A program made the position numbers and the translations under genes. From positions 199,139-263,138 of the forward strand of contig QEOQ01000663.1 in the NCBI GenBank assembly GCA_010279815.1: DNA of 64,000 nucleotides. The letters are read 5' to 3'. This DNA is from Brachionus plicatilis (taxonomy: Eukaryota > Rotifera > Eurotatoria > Ploima > Brachionidae). The notes below the pieces were generated by a model. It made no database searches. It saw only the letters and a program-made list of their open reading frames with translations, and had not been told where the DNA came from. Position 1 is the stretch's first letter; each line of letters opens with the position of its first letter. Positions 12,107-25,314 of the stretch are shown here, piece by piece.

Positions 12107-13019
12107 TTAAGACTAGAAAGCCCGATTTTTTTTATACCTGAAAAGCCCGTCGGGTCTTTCTGACCCGTTTTTTAAAAGTCAAAGATTAAATGTTTATATT
12201 CTTGTTATTTTATTCAAAAACATAAAAAAACTATTTAGATTTTGAATCATGACATCTCTTACACATTGCTCTTACAACCATCTCATGTAAACATGTCCCA
12301 CAAGTCGTTTTTCCGCAATCATTACAAGTAAATTTGGAATTGTTCTCATTTCACAATCTAACCTGGCATTTTTTTCAATCACTGTTTATTGATTTTAAAA
12401 TCTTACGAATCGAATCTTAGTCTCCTCGGAATTTTTCAAAACAGTCCAAATCACTCCACTTCGACTTGACTTGTTAAGATTTGGATCGAAATCGTTTTGA
12501 ATTGAATTTTGAATAACAGATTCTATTGATTCATCAATGTGTCTTTCAACTTCATCATCATCATCATCATCATTTTCAACATCATCATCACCATCAGAAC
12601 AAACTTCAAATTCATCATTATTCTGGTCTGAAGTCACTGACTGGGTATCATGAGCCTTCTTTAGAAATTCAATGGCTTTTTAAGCAGATATCTTAATCGG
12701 CATCTTTGAATAATTAAATCTTATGTTGACAAACTTATTTTAGTGTAATTAGAACATATATAAGTGAAAGAAATTTTTTTTTAAATTTTTTACAAGACTT
12801 TAAGTCGGGTCAGAAAGACCCGTCGGTCTTTTTAGTAATATTTTTTTTTTATGCGAGAAATTAAATTAAATTTTTTTCAAAAAAATAATTTATTTATTAA
12901 TTTTTATGTAGTATTTGGGTCTGGAAAGAATTAAGTCAAATAAAAAAATTAAAAAAAAGTTATAGTCTTTAGAATGGACAAAAAGGGTTAGAAAGACCCG
13001 ACGGGCTTTCTAGTGTTAA
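12107..13019 (-). mobile_element. Internally deleted piggyBac-family DNA transposon
   Basis: Both ends are TTAA, the fixed piggyBac target. Inside them lie inverted ends beginning (G/C)ACTAGAAAGCCCG, close to the known piggyBac terminus. On the minus strand, from an ATG at 12704, comes the acidic N-terminal region of a piggyBac transposase, including a run of six aspartates and SRSGVIWT, with one in-frame stop after seven codons. It is followed almost directly by a C-terminal cysteine-rich zinc motif (CNDCGKTTCGTC..MCKRCH, stop near 12237). The catalytic DDD core is missing, so the element is non-autonomous. The left end carries a 24-bp internal duplication relative to the right end. Confidence 0.85.
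12151..12167. repeat. Subterminal hairpin CGGGTC-TTTCT-GACCCG
   Basis: A 6-bp stem flanks a 5-nt loop. Related copies lie at 12806-12822 (reverse orientation) and 12985-13000. They are probably transposase-binding or structural repeats of the piggyBac element. Confidence 0.7.
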
Positions 13020-13129
13020 ACTTTTCTAATTAATTTCAAATCAAAAATTAATTTGAGCATCCATTTAAAAAAAATTAACTTAAAAAATCATAATCAAAAA
13101 ACAAAGTCATGTTTTAAGGATTTTCTATC

Positions 13130-13450
13130 TTTTTAAAAATAAAAAAAGTAGCCAAATCATCTGCAAAAAGAAGAGACTATTAGCAGTTTGTTTTGTTTCT
13201 TTTTGGTATGTCATTTATAAGCATGCTAAAAGAAGTGGACTAATTACTGATCTTTGTGGAACTCTTGTTTTAATAGAGTATTGATCACTTAGATGACCAT
13301 TTACATTTACTCTAAACGATCTTAAATGCAGAAATGATCTTATCCAATAAACAATGTAATTACCTAAAAGAAGTTGAAAGATGGCTGGATTAAAAGAGCG
13401 CTGTAATTCAAGGCTTAATAAAATAAAATATCTCTCAAATAGTAAATGGG
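13130..13450 (-). pseudogene. Decayed jockey/CR1-type LINE reverse transcriptase fragment
   Basis: On the minus strand a damaged frame gives FRVNVNGHLSDQYSIKT, then VPQRSVISPLL and, after stops, LFADDLAT. These match in order the RT blocks of jockey-type LINEs (RVRINGHLS, GVPQGSVLSPLLF, YADD). Several stop codons show it is an old, dead copy. It belongs to a different LINE clade from the element at the left edge. Confidence 0.7.
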
Positions 13451-13854
13451 ATCTAAAGCTAAAAACATTATTTAATCTTTACAAATCCTTGATAGGATCA
13501 ATCTTGGATTGTTCTTTTCCTTAATCTTATAACTTATAATTTTTTTTTGCGCAATCAAAAATAAATCATTTGATAGTGAGTCCGGTTATCTTTTTTAAAA
13601 ATGAAAATATCTTTGATGCACTTTTTATATTTTGTCGAAATTTTGGGAACATTTTTTTAGAGAATTATCTTGCAGATTTACTTGAATTTTTAACAAAATA
13701 AAATTTTTACATTTTTAGATTTTACTTGATATCTTATTTTTAATTTTTTTTAACAACCGGAACTTAAGCTCGACACAGATAAAAATAAATAAAATAGAAA
13801 TATTCTGAACGGTTAGTGCTTCTAGATTTAATATTGCAGTCATGTGACTAACAT

Positions 13855-14375
13855 CACTTTGCTCAGTTGATGGCCAACACTGGTCACTGTTTGGTGACCA
13901 ATATTTTAAAAATTTCTAAAATTAAATTCAAAATGTGACCAATCATGTTAATCGATCATCATGATCATTTGAAAAATAATTATGTGACCAGTATTAATAA
14001 TTTGGTAACAAATAAAATTATGTAAAAATAAAAAAATTTGGCAAATTTTTTTATTTTTACATTACATAATATTTAGAAATAATAAAGTTGACGGTCAACT
14101 TTATTATATTAGTGTCAACCTCTTCCTTTTCTTAAAAATAATAGGAAGAAATTTTAATTTTAATAATTTGTATACTTCCGGATTTTTGATTTCTTTAATC
14201 ACTTTTTTATCTTAATCTTCAAAATATTATTTAATAAAATTTAGACTTGGCTTATTTTTGAAATAATTTTTTTCAGTAATTCAGTGTCTTTTTTATGTGA
14301 CTAATTTATGGTCACATGTTTACTTGGCCACCAAATAGTGACCAGTGCTGGTCACCAACTGTGACCCGAAAAGTG
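13855..14375. mobile_element. MITE with about 55-bp inverted ends rich in GGTCAC/GTGACC
   Basis: The left end (CACTTTGCTCAGTTG...) and the reverse complement of the right end share a long imperfect match around CACTGGTCACT.TTTGGTG.CCAA. Many GGTCAC or GTGACC words recur inside. Two near-perfect internal hairpins are present: 14020-14039 paired with 14043-14062 around a GGC loop, and 14079-14092 paired with 14094-14107 around one G. There is no coding potential. No clear target-site duplication was found, so the superfamily is undetermined. Confidence 0.75.
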
Positions 14376-14672
14376 TGCTTTTCAATTTAAAATTGAAAAT
14401 TTTTCATCTTAAAATCAGATTATTGGAATTTGATTAACGATTAGCATTCGTTTTTAGAAAATTTATTTTTAACTAAAGCAAACTTTATTTTAATCTAATT
14501 ACCTTTTTTTTATTACTTTTAAGACTAAATAAGAAAGCTCAAACAGTTTTTTTTCATCTTGTTTCTATAGAAACTAAAATTTAAATTTAAAAAAACTAGA
14601 TGCTTGAAATCAAATCAAATTAAAATGAAAATCAAATTAAAATATTAATACTTTTATTACTTTCATTTTGAA
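14376..14672. other. AT-rich 5' flank of the orphan ORF
   Basis: I see nothing specific in this spacer between the MITE and the next ORF. Confidence 0.4.
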
Positions 14673-15680
14673 ATGACAATAGAAAATTCTGACGGTATCA
14701 ATATTCTATTGGTAAGCAGTTCTAAGCTTCTCAAAAATAAATTTATCGAATCTATTTCGAATGAATTGAATAATTTTACTTTGATGACCAAAAGTATCGA
14801 GTCACAAATAGAAAATAACCGAATAAACATAAATTGCTTCATATCTGACTATTCAATCGAGCTTGAAAACTCAAAATATGCAACTAAATACGTTCAACTA
14901 ATTGATGGTTCTGATAAGAACATCATTTATTCCTTAATCGAAAATACTTATTCAGCCAAAAAAAATTCCCAATATTTCATCGCCTCAATAATTTATTTAT
15001 ATGATGAATCAAATAGTGACACATTTGCTTACATTCAATCAATTCATAACGAGCTCAAAAGCAACTTTGAAAATTTTATACTCAGCAATGATTTGACCTG
15101 TTTACTCTGTAACATGATAAATGTCACCAACTTGGAGTCTAATCAGTCGAGTTCTGATGAATCTTTCAAAATTTTAAATGTTGTTCAAAATTTTTTAGAC
15201 CAATTTAACAATATTCAATACATTTCTCAGCAATTCGAAAATTCAATTCTTGGCAGTGTACCAGTGGTTAGCAATTCGGAAGAAACAAATAACAAACTGA
15301 AAATAAATTTTGACTTTATAGTTGATCGATATTTTTCTTTCGTACCCAAACAAGAAAGCACCTATATAGATTTTAATTCTTACTCGAATTCGTTGAATAC
15401 TACCAGCTTAAAAAAGTCTATTAGCACTTTTAAAAATGAAAATTTTAAGCACAACTACAAAGGTGAAATTTCTAATAATCTAAGAAATGGTATGATTTTA
15501 ATAAAAATTGAAAATACTAAAAATTTAACGCCTCTTCTATTTGAAGCAATATCAGAATTGTTTTTAAGTCATAAGTCAAGTCAAGAGAATTATCCCGTTT
15601 TGAAAAATAAAAAATTATTCCCATTTCTTATGATAGATAATTGTACTGTTTTTTCTTCAATAAAATATACACAAAATTAA
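14673..15680 (+). CDS. Hypothetical protein, 335 aa, single exon
   Basis: I do not recognise this protein. The frame is open for 335 codons, which is unlikely by chance at this base composition, and amino-acid use looks genuine. The start GINILLVSSSKLLKNKFIESI and the later ASIIYLYDESNSDTF loosely recall strand-helix patterns of Ras-like GTPases, but no GxxxxGK(S/T) loop and no NKxD motif is present. It could at most be a pseudo-GTPase fold. It is rich in Asn and Ser, has no signal peptide and no membrane segment. It lies between repeat islands and upstream of MORN1 on the same strand. Unlike most genes here it has no intron, so it may be a retrocopy or a lineage-specific gene. Confidence 0.55.
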   Translation: MTIENSDGINILLVSSSKLLKNKFIESISNELNNFTLMTKSIESQIENNRININCFISDYSIELENSKYATKYVQLIDGSDKNIIYSLIENTYSAKKNSQYFIASIIYLYDESNSDTFAYIQSIHNELKSNFENFILSNDLTCLLCNMINVTNLESNQSSSDESFKILNVVQNFLDQFNNIQYISQQFENSILGSVPVVSNSEETNNKLKINFDFIVDRYFSFVPKQESTYIDFNSYSNSLNTTSLKKSISTFKNENFKHNYKGEISNNLRNGMILIKIENTKNLTPLLFEAISELFLSHKSSQENYPVLKNKKLFPFLMIDNCTVFSSIKYTQN

Positions 15681-15856
15681 AAAAAAACATCCTCATTTTA
15701 ATGGCATAGTTTTTATTCTTGTCAAATAAACCTTAAGAAACTTAGAAACTTATTCTGCAGAATTTGAAAAATGATGAAAATTTAGAAAGAATGAGACAAG
15801 CTTAAAGAATTTAGAACAAGTTAATATGCAGATATCAATAAGGAAGCAAACATGTT

Positions 15857-15906
15857 ATGGGTCAAAAATTAAATAAGAGTCTTGGAATTTTTGGAGAGAC
15901 ATTCAA
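15857..15906 (+). other. Possible first exon of MORN1 (MGQKLNKS...)
   Basis: An ATG opens 16 codons ending in FGETF and a GTAAGC donor. MORN1 proteins start with a short tail often containing a GET-like sequence before the first MORN repeat. The donor is phase 2, whereas the first certain exon at 17090 needs phase 1, so an intermediate exon would be required. Unproven. Confidence 0.3.
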
Positions 15907-15957
15907 GTAAGCAAAACTATTAATAAATTTATATTATTTTTGTCTTTAAATTCACAT

Positions 15958-16913
15958 TAAATTAAATTTTACGTAAAATTAGCTAAGCTTACATTAAAAT
16001 ACATAGCTTTCAGTAAAATCGTTCCTAAATACTTACTGCCAAAAAAAATGAGGTTTTTGGGAAAAAATGTAAACTTGGCTTCATTTTCAAAATTTTTAAT
16101 TAATTTTATTAAATTAATATTATGAAAAAATAAAAACTTCAACATTTCTTACCTTTTCTTGCTTTAATTTTACGTAAAATTACACAATTTTTGGTAAAGT
16201 TTGGTAATGTTTTGTAATGAAAATATAAATAATCAAAGTAAAATTCAAAGTTATTTAAATAGACTTAGAATCAAAAAATTTTCAACAGACTTGGTTTTTG
16301 CAACCAGATTTCCTCGCTAAGCATTTAATATAAATCCTAAGCATCTCAATAGAAAAAAGTCTAATTAATTATACAAATTTATTAATAATTATAATTTTTC
16401 TTTTAAAAATTTTTGATTCTAAGTCTATTTAAATAACTAACGATTTTACTGAAATTTACGTACAGTGGTGATTTAATAACGTAAATTACGTAAATTTTCA
16501 GGATTTTGAGATAATTTTGGTAAAATTTGGTAAAATACAATACGGCCAATTCCAAATTCGAAATTTTGTGAAAAAATATCTTTTTTTTCATAAATTAGTC
16601 AAAAAAATAGTTATTTTTAAATTGTTATAAAAAAATCTTTCTTAAATTTTCGATTTTATGAAAAAAGACATTTTTTCCAAAAATTTCGAATTTTGAATTG
16701 GCCGTATTGTATTTTATCAAATTTTACCAAAATTATCTCAAAATCCTGAAAATTTACGTAATTTTTCGTAAAATGCCTCTTTTTCATTTTTCGGATTTTA
16801 CGTTAATTTACGAAAAATGTGATAAAATTTGGTTAATTTAGTTATTTACTGTTATCAAATCACCACTGCATTTTAATGTAAGCTTAGACAATTTAACGTA
16901 AAATTTAATAAAA
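15958..16913. mobile_element. Nested palindromic MITEs
   Basis: An outer palindrome has paired blocks 15958-16002 with 16867-16913 (core CTAAGCTTACATTAAAAT), 16008-16024 with 16440-16456 (TTTCAGTAAAATCGTT) and 16249-16283 with 16406-16441 (AATAGACTTAGAATC). The continuity of its right side is broken by a second palindromic unit at 16464-16866. That unit starts CAGTGGTGATTT, ends AATCACCACTG and has arms of about 110 bp around 16490-16570 and 16670-16780. One element therefore inserted into another. No clean target duplication is seen. Confidence 0.75.
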
Positions 16914-17088
16914 TCTGAATTTAAAAACAAAAATAAAATAAATTTTTTAACAGTTTTGCTTATTGGGATATCTAATTTTGAAACAAGATTTAAAAATCCT
17001 TTTTCATTTTGACAATGAAATGGCAATTAACTGGCGTTATGTTTTTTTTTTTAGATTTTTTTTCAAATTTCTAAATTTTAATAATTAA

Positions 17089-19230
<2,142 letters not shown>

Positions 19231-19369
19231 AGATGGAAAATTCAAATTTGGATTTTAATAAAATATTTAAAAAAAATTTTTTTTTAAATTAATTTAACTT
19301 TATTGAAATTAATTCCAATTGTTAAAATAGAGGCTGAGAATTTTTTTTTATTTGATTCAGTTCAATTCA

Positions 19370-19510
19370 AGAAGCTTCGCTTTCTTACTGTAGCTGGCTG
19401 ACTTCCATACTGATTGGAGTCTAGCTAAGTCTTGTTGTTAGTTCCCAGGGTTAATTCCTCTGTCTGACACTTGTTTTCTCCGGAGTTGAAGTCATCTAAA
19501 ATATCCATTG
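19370..19510 (-). pseudogene. Short decayed LINE fragment related to the element at the left edge
   Basis: The stretch 19383-19430 is clearly similar, base by base, to 361-430 of the LINE at the left edge; both read LARL..WKS.SYSK on the minus strand. The next bases read MDILDDF, which may be a decayed part of the RT palm. Old and non-functional. Confidence 0.6.
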
Positions 19511-19544
19511 GAGCTTAAAAATACTAAATATCAAATTAAAAAAT

Positions 19545-20250
19545 TAAGGGGCTACCTAGTTCACACCAACAAAAAACTTTCACCCACAAATTAAAAACTT
19601 TCACCCACAAATCAAAAACTTTTCCCCACGAAGAAAAAATTTTCAGCACAAAATTAACTTGACAAAAACTGCTCTTCACAAATAAAAAAACTTCTAAGTA
19701 CAAATTTTCAAAACTATTTAACACAAAAAAAAATTTCTAAGCAAAAATATTTTTAATATCTATTAACAACTGCCACTAAATATTTTAGATAATAAAATGC
19801 CTATGATTTTACGGGATAAAAAAAAATTTCCGAATTTTTGGAGATTAAACAATCCAAAAAAATAAAACGAAAAAACAATGACAATTCATTGAATGATGCA
19901 TGGACAATTTTATAAAAGAATCCGACGTATTTGTTAATAAAACTAAAAAATGTCGTCCAAAATTAGCTGGAAATTGATTTTCCTTTAAAAAATAGATTTT
20001 AATTTAATTATTTTATTAATTAAATGTTTTATTTTTTTAAATATAATTTTAAAAACACTATTTGAAAAAATTATATAACAAATTTATTAAATTTTTTTTC
20101 ACCACAAAAAAAAATTTGTTATCCAGTTATTTGGTTAAATATGTAAAAATAATTTTTTTTTGAATTTGGCACAAAAAATTGTGTTGTATAGTAATTTGTG
20201 TTAAAAAGTTTTTAGTTTGTGGGCAACCGTTTTTTAATTGTAGGGAACCA
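19545..20250. repeat. Inverted-repeat element containing a degenerate 21-bp tandem repeat
   Basis: Around 19563-19740 a unit close to AAAAACTTTCACCCACAAAT repeats about six to eight times. Two copies are near-identical and the rest decay. A reversed copy (AGTTTTTAGTTTGTGGGCAA) lies at 20205-20230, giving imperfect inverted ends. No coding potential. Element class unknown. Confidence 0.5.
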
Positions 20251-20279
20251 TATATCTCGTTAAATATTTGACTGTTTTA

Positions 20280-20375
20280 CAGTGGTGATTTGATCCCAGT
20301 ATTTTACAAAATATTACCTAAATTAAAAGGATTTTACGATAATTTTGGTAAGTCAAGTCAAGTCAAGTCAAGTCA
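20280..20375. repeat. Second CAGTGGTGATTTGAT end plus (GTCAA)n microsatellite
   Basis: The word CAGTGGTGATTTGAT at 20281 repeats the terminus of the MITE at 16464-16866. It is followed by GATAATTTTGGTAA, also found there, and then by about five copies of AGTCA. It is a truncated copy, with the microsatellite replacing the remainder of the element. Confidence 0.65.
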
Positions 20376-21156
20376 TTTGACTTGACTTAGAATGACTTGA
20401 ATTTTAAAATGGCAACTAATACTTTTAGATAACGATTAATTGACATTTTTTCCAATGGCTTTTAATCAAAATAAATTAAGCTTTAATATGTGGCCAAAAA
20501 ATAATTGTATCGAAATATTCACTTTGTTAAAAATATTCGAAGAATTTTTTGATTATAAAATTTAAATGTTGTGTTTAAATTTTATTAACGTATTATAAAA
20601 TTTAAATAATTTAAAATGTTATCTTTTATATGCTGAGTTTTTAAGCTTATGTCAAAATCAGACTTTTTTTTCATATATGTTAGATACAACATCAAATACA
20701 ACATCTCTAGTTTACGGCAAAATGTTATTTATTGTACATTTTTATAATTTTTCATTTTTACATTTTTGAGAGAAGAAAAAAAAATCTCAAAATCAAAAAA
20801 TCTAAAAAAATTTTCATTCATGAAAAGTAATAATAAATTCGCAATTACTTAAAAAGGAGTTTTAGAAAAATTTAAATGTAAAAACCAAGGATAATTTTTT
20901 ATATTATATTAATATATTATTATAAACACAGATTTAAGTAATTATTGATATAAAAAATCTCATCGGTGTTAGGGTTTTGTTGATTAAAAACAGAAAGTGC
21001 AATTTGACACAAATAAGAAAAAAAGTTAAGTTTTTTAAGTGGCAAATTATTTTTCCAATCTAGTTAAGTAAAAACATATTTTTTAATATTATAGAAAAAT
21101 CTCTCAAATCTAATAAGATTCCATTTGTTTAAAATCAGAAGCACACCTTTACAGAA
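20376..21156. other. AT-rich spacer upstream of TTC36
   Basis: I see no gene. It probably contains the TTC36/OTUD6B promoter, but no motif can be named with confidence. Confidence 0.4.
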
Positions 21157-22917
21157 ATGTCTAATCGAAATGACGAACGCGTCTTGAACGCAATTCTAAA
21201 CCCAAATACGCCATTTGAGGATAGTGAACCCAAGTCAACCACTGAATCTAGTAAATAGCTAAATATTGACTAATTTTTTAATTTTTAACTATATTATTGT
21301 AGAATATGAAGCAAACTCGGCTATAGACGAGGCTAAATCTCTCGAAATTGAAGGTATTATATTTCTTTTTGTTTAGATACCTCAAATGAATTTGAGGCGT
21401 TTAAACAGCCAAGACCAAGAATTTTAATCGTTCAATTTAGGTGTAAAAGCAGCCCAAGCTGGAGATCTAAAAAAATCAATCGAAACTTTCAGCAAAGCGA
21501 TTGAAATAGCACCTCATTGGGCTTCTTCGTACAATAATAGAGCCCAAGCTCTTAGGCTTTCGGGAGACACCGATCGTAAAACTTTCTCTTATAAATAAAA
21601 CAGCATTTACTTCCATTTAATTCTTGGTCTAGCTTTTAGTATTAAATTTTAATTAAAATATTTTTAGGTAATAGCGAAACTCTTGAGAGTCTGACTAATC
21701 GTCATCGAAAGGAAAAAAAAGAGCTACAGACTAAATTACAGTCCTTAAAAAAGTCAGTGACCAAAGGAGATAAGAAAAAAAAGAAAGAAATTGACGCAGA
21801 AATAGAAAAACTTGAGCTCGAGTTTGAGGAAAGATGTACCCTAGAAATAAAAAATATTAATCAATCAACTAAACAATGTGATGAAAAATTTAATGAACAG
21901 AAATTGAGTGGCTCTACGGATATTAAGGCTGAAAAAATTAGTAAATCACAAAAAAGACGAGAAAAGAAAGAAAAGTCAGAGCATGAAAGAGAAAAGGCTA
22001 TTTCTTTACAAGAGATAGAAAATCAAAAAGGTCCGGCAGCGATCGAGCTCAAAAAAATAAAAGAAAAACTTATAAAAAAAAATTTAAAAGTTAAAGAAGT
22101 AATATCAGATGGTAATTGCATGTACTATGCTATATCTGACCAAATTAAGACACAATTATCAGTAAATAAAACATTTCAAGAGCTTAGAGACTTAACTTGT
22201 GATTATATGCTTCAGCACACAGACGATTTTCAGCCTTACTTGACTAATGATGATGGCGATTTTTTGGGAATTGAAGAATATAGAGAATATTGTCATAATA
22301 TTAGAAATACTCCAGTTTGGGGCGGGCAATTGGAACTAAAGGCGTTGTCAGATGTTTTGAAGGTCTCTATTGAAGTAGTGCAAGGCGAAGGGTCCAATAT
22401 TGTAATTGGCGAGGACCAAAAAAATCGACTTGTAATTGCTTATCATAGACACATGTTAGGCTCTGGTGAACATTACAATTCTACTGAGCCAAAGGTTGAT
22501 GAACAAAATTAATTCTAGTCAGAAATAGGATGTTTTAAATGCTGTTTAAATACATTTTTTGAATAAATTATTTAAGATTAGATTTTTTCTTTGTTTACAA
22601 TAGAGGCCTGGAAAGACTTGGAAAAAGCTATAAATTTATCAAAAGAGTTTAATGATCAAAAGGTTTTAGCTTTGGCTTTGACACAAAAAGGAACAATATT
22701 GAGATTAAAAGGTAATTTTGATCTTTTGTTTATTTTAAATTTTTAAATTTTTATCAAAGGCAGGGATGATGAAGCCATTGATTGTTTTAAAGTAGCTAGC
22801 AGCTGTGGAAACAGTTTTGCAAAGCAACAAGTAGTGTCCATGAATCCCTATGCTGCTTTGTGTAATCAAATGCTTTCGGATGTTTTTGAAAAAATTAAGA
22901 AGGGTGAATCTTATTAA
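21157..22917 (+). CDS. TTC36: Tetratricopeptide repeat protein 36
   Basis: Exons 21157-21250, 21303-21353, 21441-21575, 22604-22711 and 22760-22917, all joined in phase 1 (181 aa). The start has the TTC36 pattern AVLxAIxNPxTPF (here [16 protein letters not shown]). Then come TPR helices [20 protein letters not shown] and [15 protein letters not shown], followed by [13 protein letters not shown], and the C-terminal motif [11 protein letters not shown] that is diagnostic for the family. Human TTC36 has 189 aa. TPRs are protein-interaction repeats; TTC36 is reported as an Hsp70-binding-type factor. Intron 3 contains the OTUD6B-like exon on the same strand. The stop is followed by an AATAAA. Confidence 0.93.
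21668..22512 (+). CDS. OTUD6B: OTU-domain deubiquitinase, OTUD6B-like, nested in TTC36 without its own ATG
   Basis: One exon preceded by a splice acceptor (TTTTTAG) at 21667. It begins [15 protein letters not shown], the conserved start of OTUD6B, followed by a lysine/glutamate-rich coiled coil with [10 protein letters not shown]. The OTU domain follows: catalytic Cys in [20 protein letters not shown], and the C-terminal catalytic His region GEHYNS. Family members cleave ubiquitin chains; OTUD6B influences translation and the proteasome. The exon lacks any ATG before the catalytic cysteine, and the 92-nt intron segment before it has none either. The start must come from an upstream exon. Its phase-1 acceptor fits the donors of TTC36 exons 1, 2 and 3 in frame, so shared 5' exons or a TPR-OTU fusion are possible; a leader supplied in trans is another option. 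Confidence 0.88.
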
Positions 22918-23515
22918 TGAGAGTTTTTTAAAGAAAATAAAAGCATTTCATTCATTTTAGTTTTTATTTTGAATTTAAAAAATCATCAAGCTTTATTTGC
23001 AATATTAATTATTACTTTTTTTAAAGTTTCAAGAAAAATCAACAGACTAGTACCCCTATTCATAAAAGACCGATTAACACTTCATTTATTCAAATTTTAA
23101 TTATTTTTATTTTTATAAAAAAAATAAAATTTAAGTTTTACCTCAATTGTATATAAAAATAAAAAAAACTTGTAAATCTCTAAAAATTAAGTTGAAATCA
23201 TTAAAATTTGAAAGCTTAAATAATTTCAACATTGATCTTTTGATGGTAAAGGTATTAATTAATCTCGAGTAAAAAAATCCAAATGTTTTTTCTTCTTTGG
23301 TTGTTTTTGACATTGGTTCGATTAGATTCTCACTGAAATTAAAATCTAAGTGTATGAAAAAGCTAAATCTTAATATTTTGGTTTTAATTAAATTTTTATT
23401 GACACTCAACACCTATTTTATAAGATTTTAATTAAAATTTTAATATCCATCAAAAATTCAAACACTAAAAAATTACGACATATAAAAACATCCAACCATA
23501 TCTAAAATAAAAATT
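22918..23515. other. Intergenic spacer, convergent 3' ends of TTC36 and tyrosine hydroxylase
   Basis: AT-rich. The minus frame at 23143-23412 lies downstream of the hydroxylase stop and resembles no known protein, so I do not call it. Confidence 0.5.

Positions 23516-25314
<1,799 letters not shown>

Noticed and set aside
16403..17026. Two minus-strand 62-codon frames (16403-16591, 16838-17026)
   Set aside because: They fall within or at the edge of palindromic MITE arms and have no protein-like composition.
19563..19740. Possible CRISPR-like array of 21-bp repeats
   Set aside because: Repeats are adjacent without unique spacers, degenerate, and in a eukaryotic genome; it is a tandem repeat.
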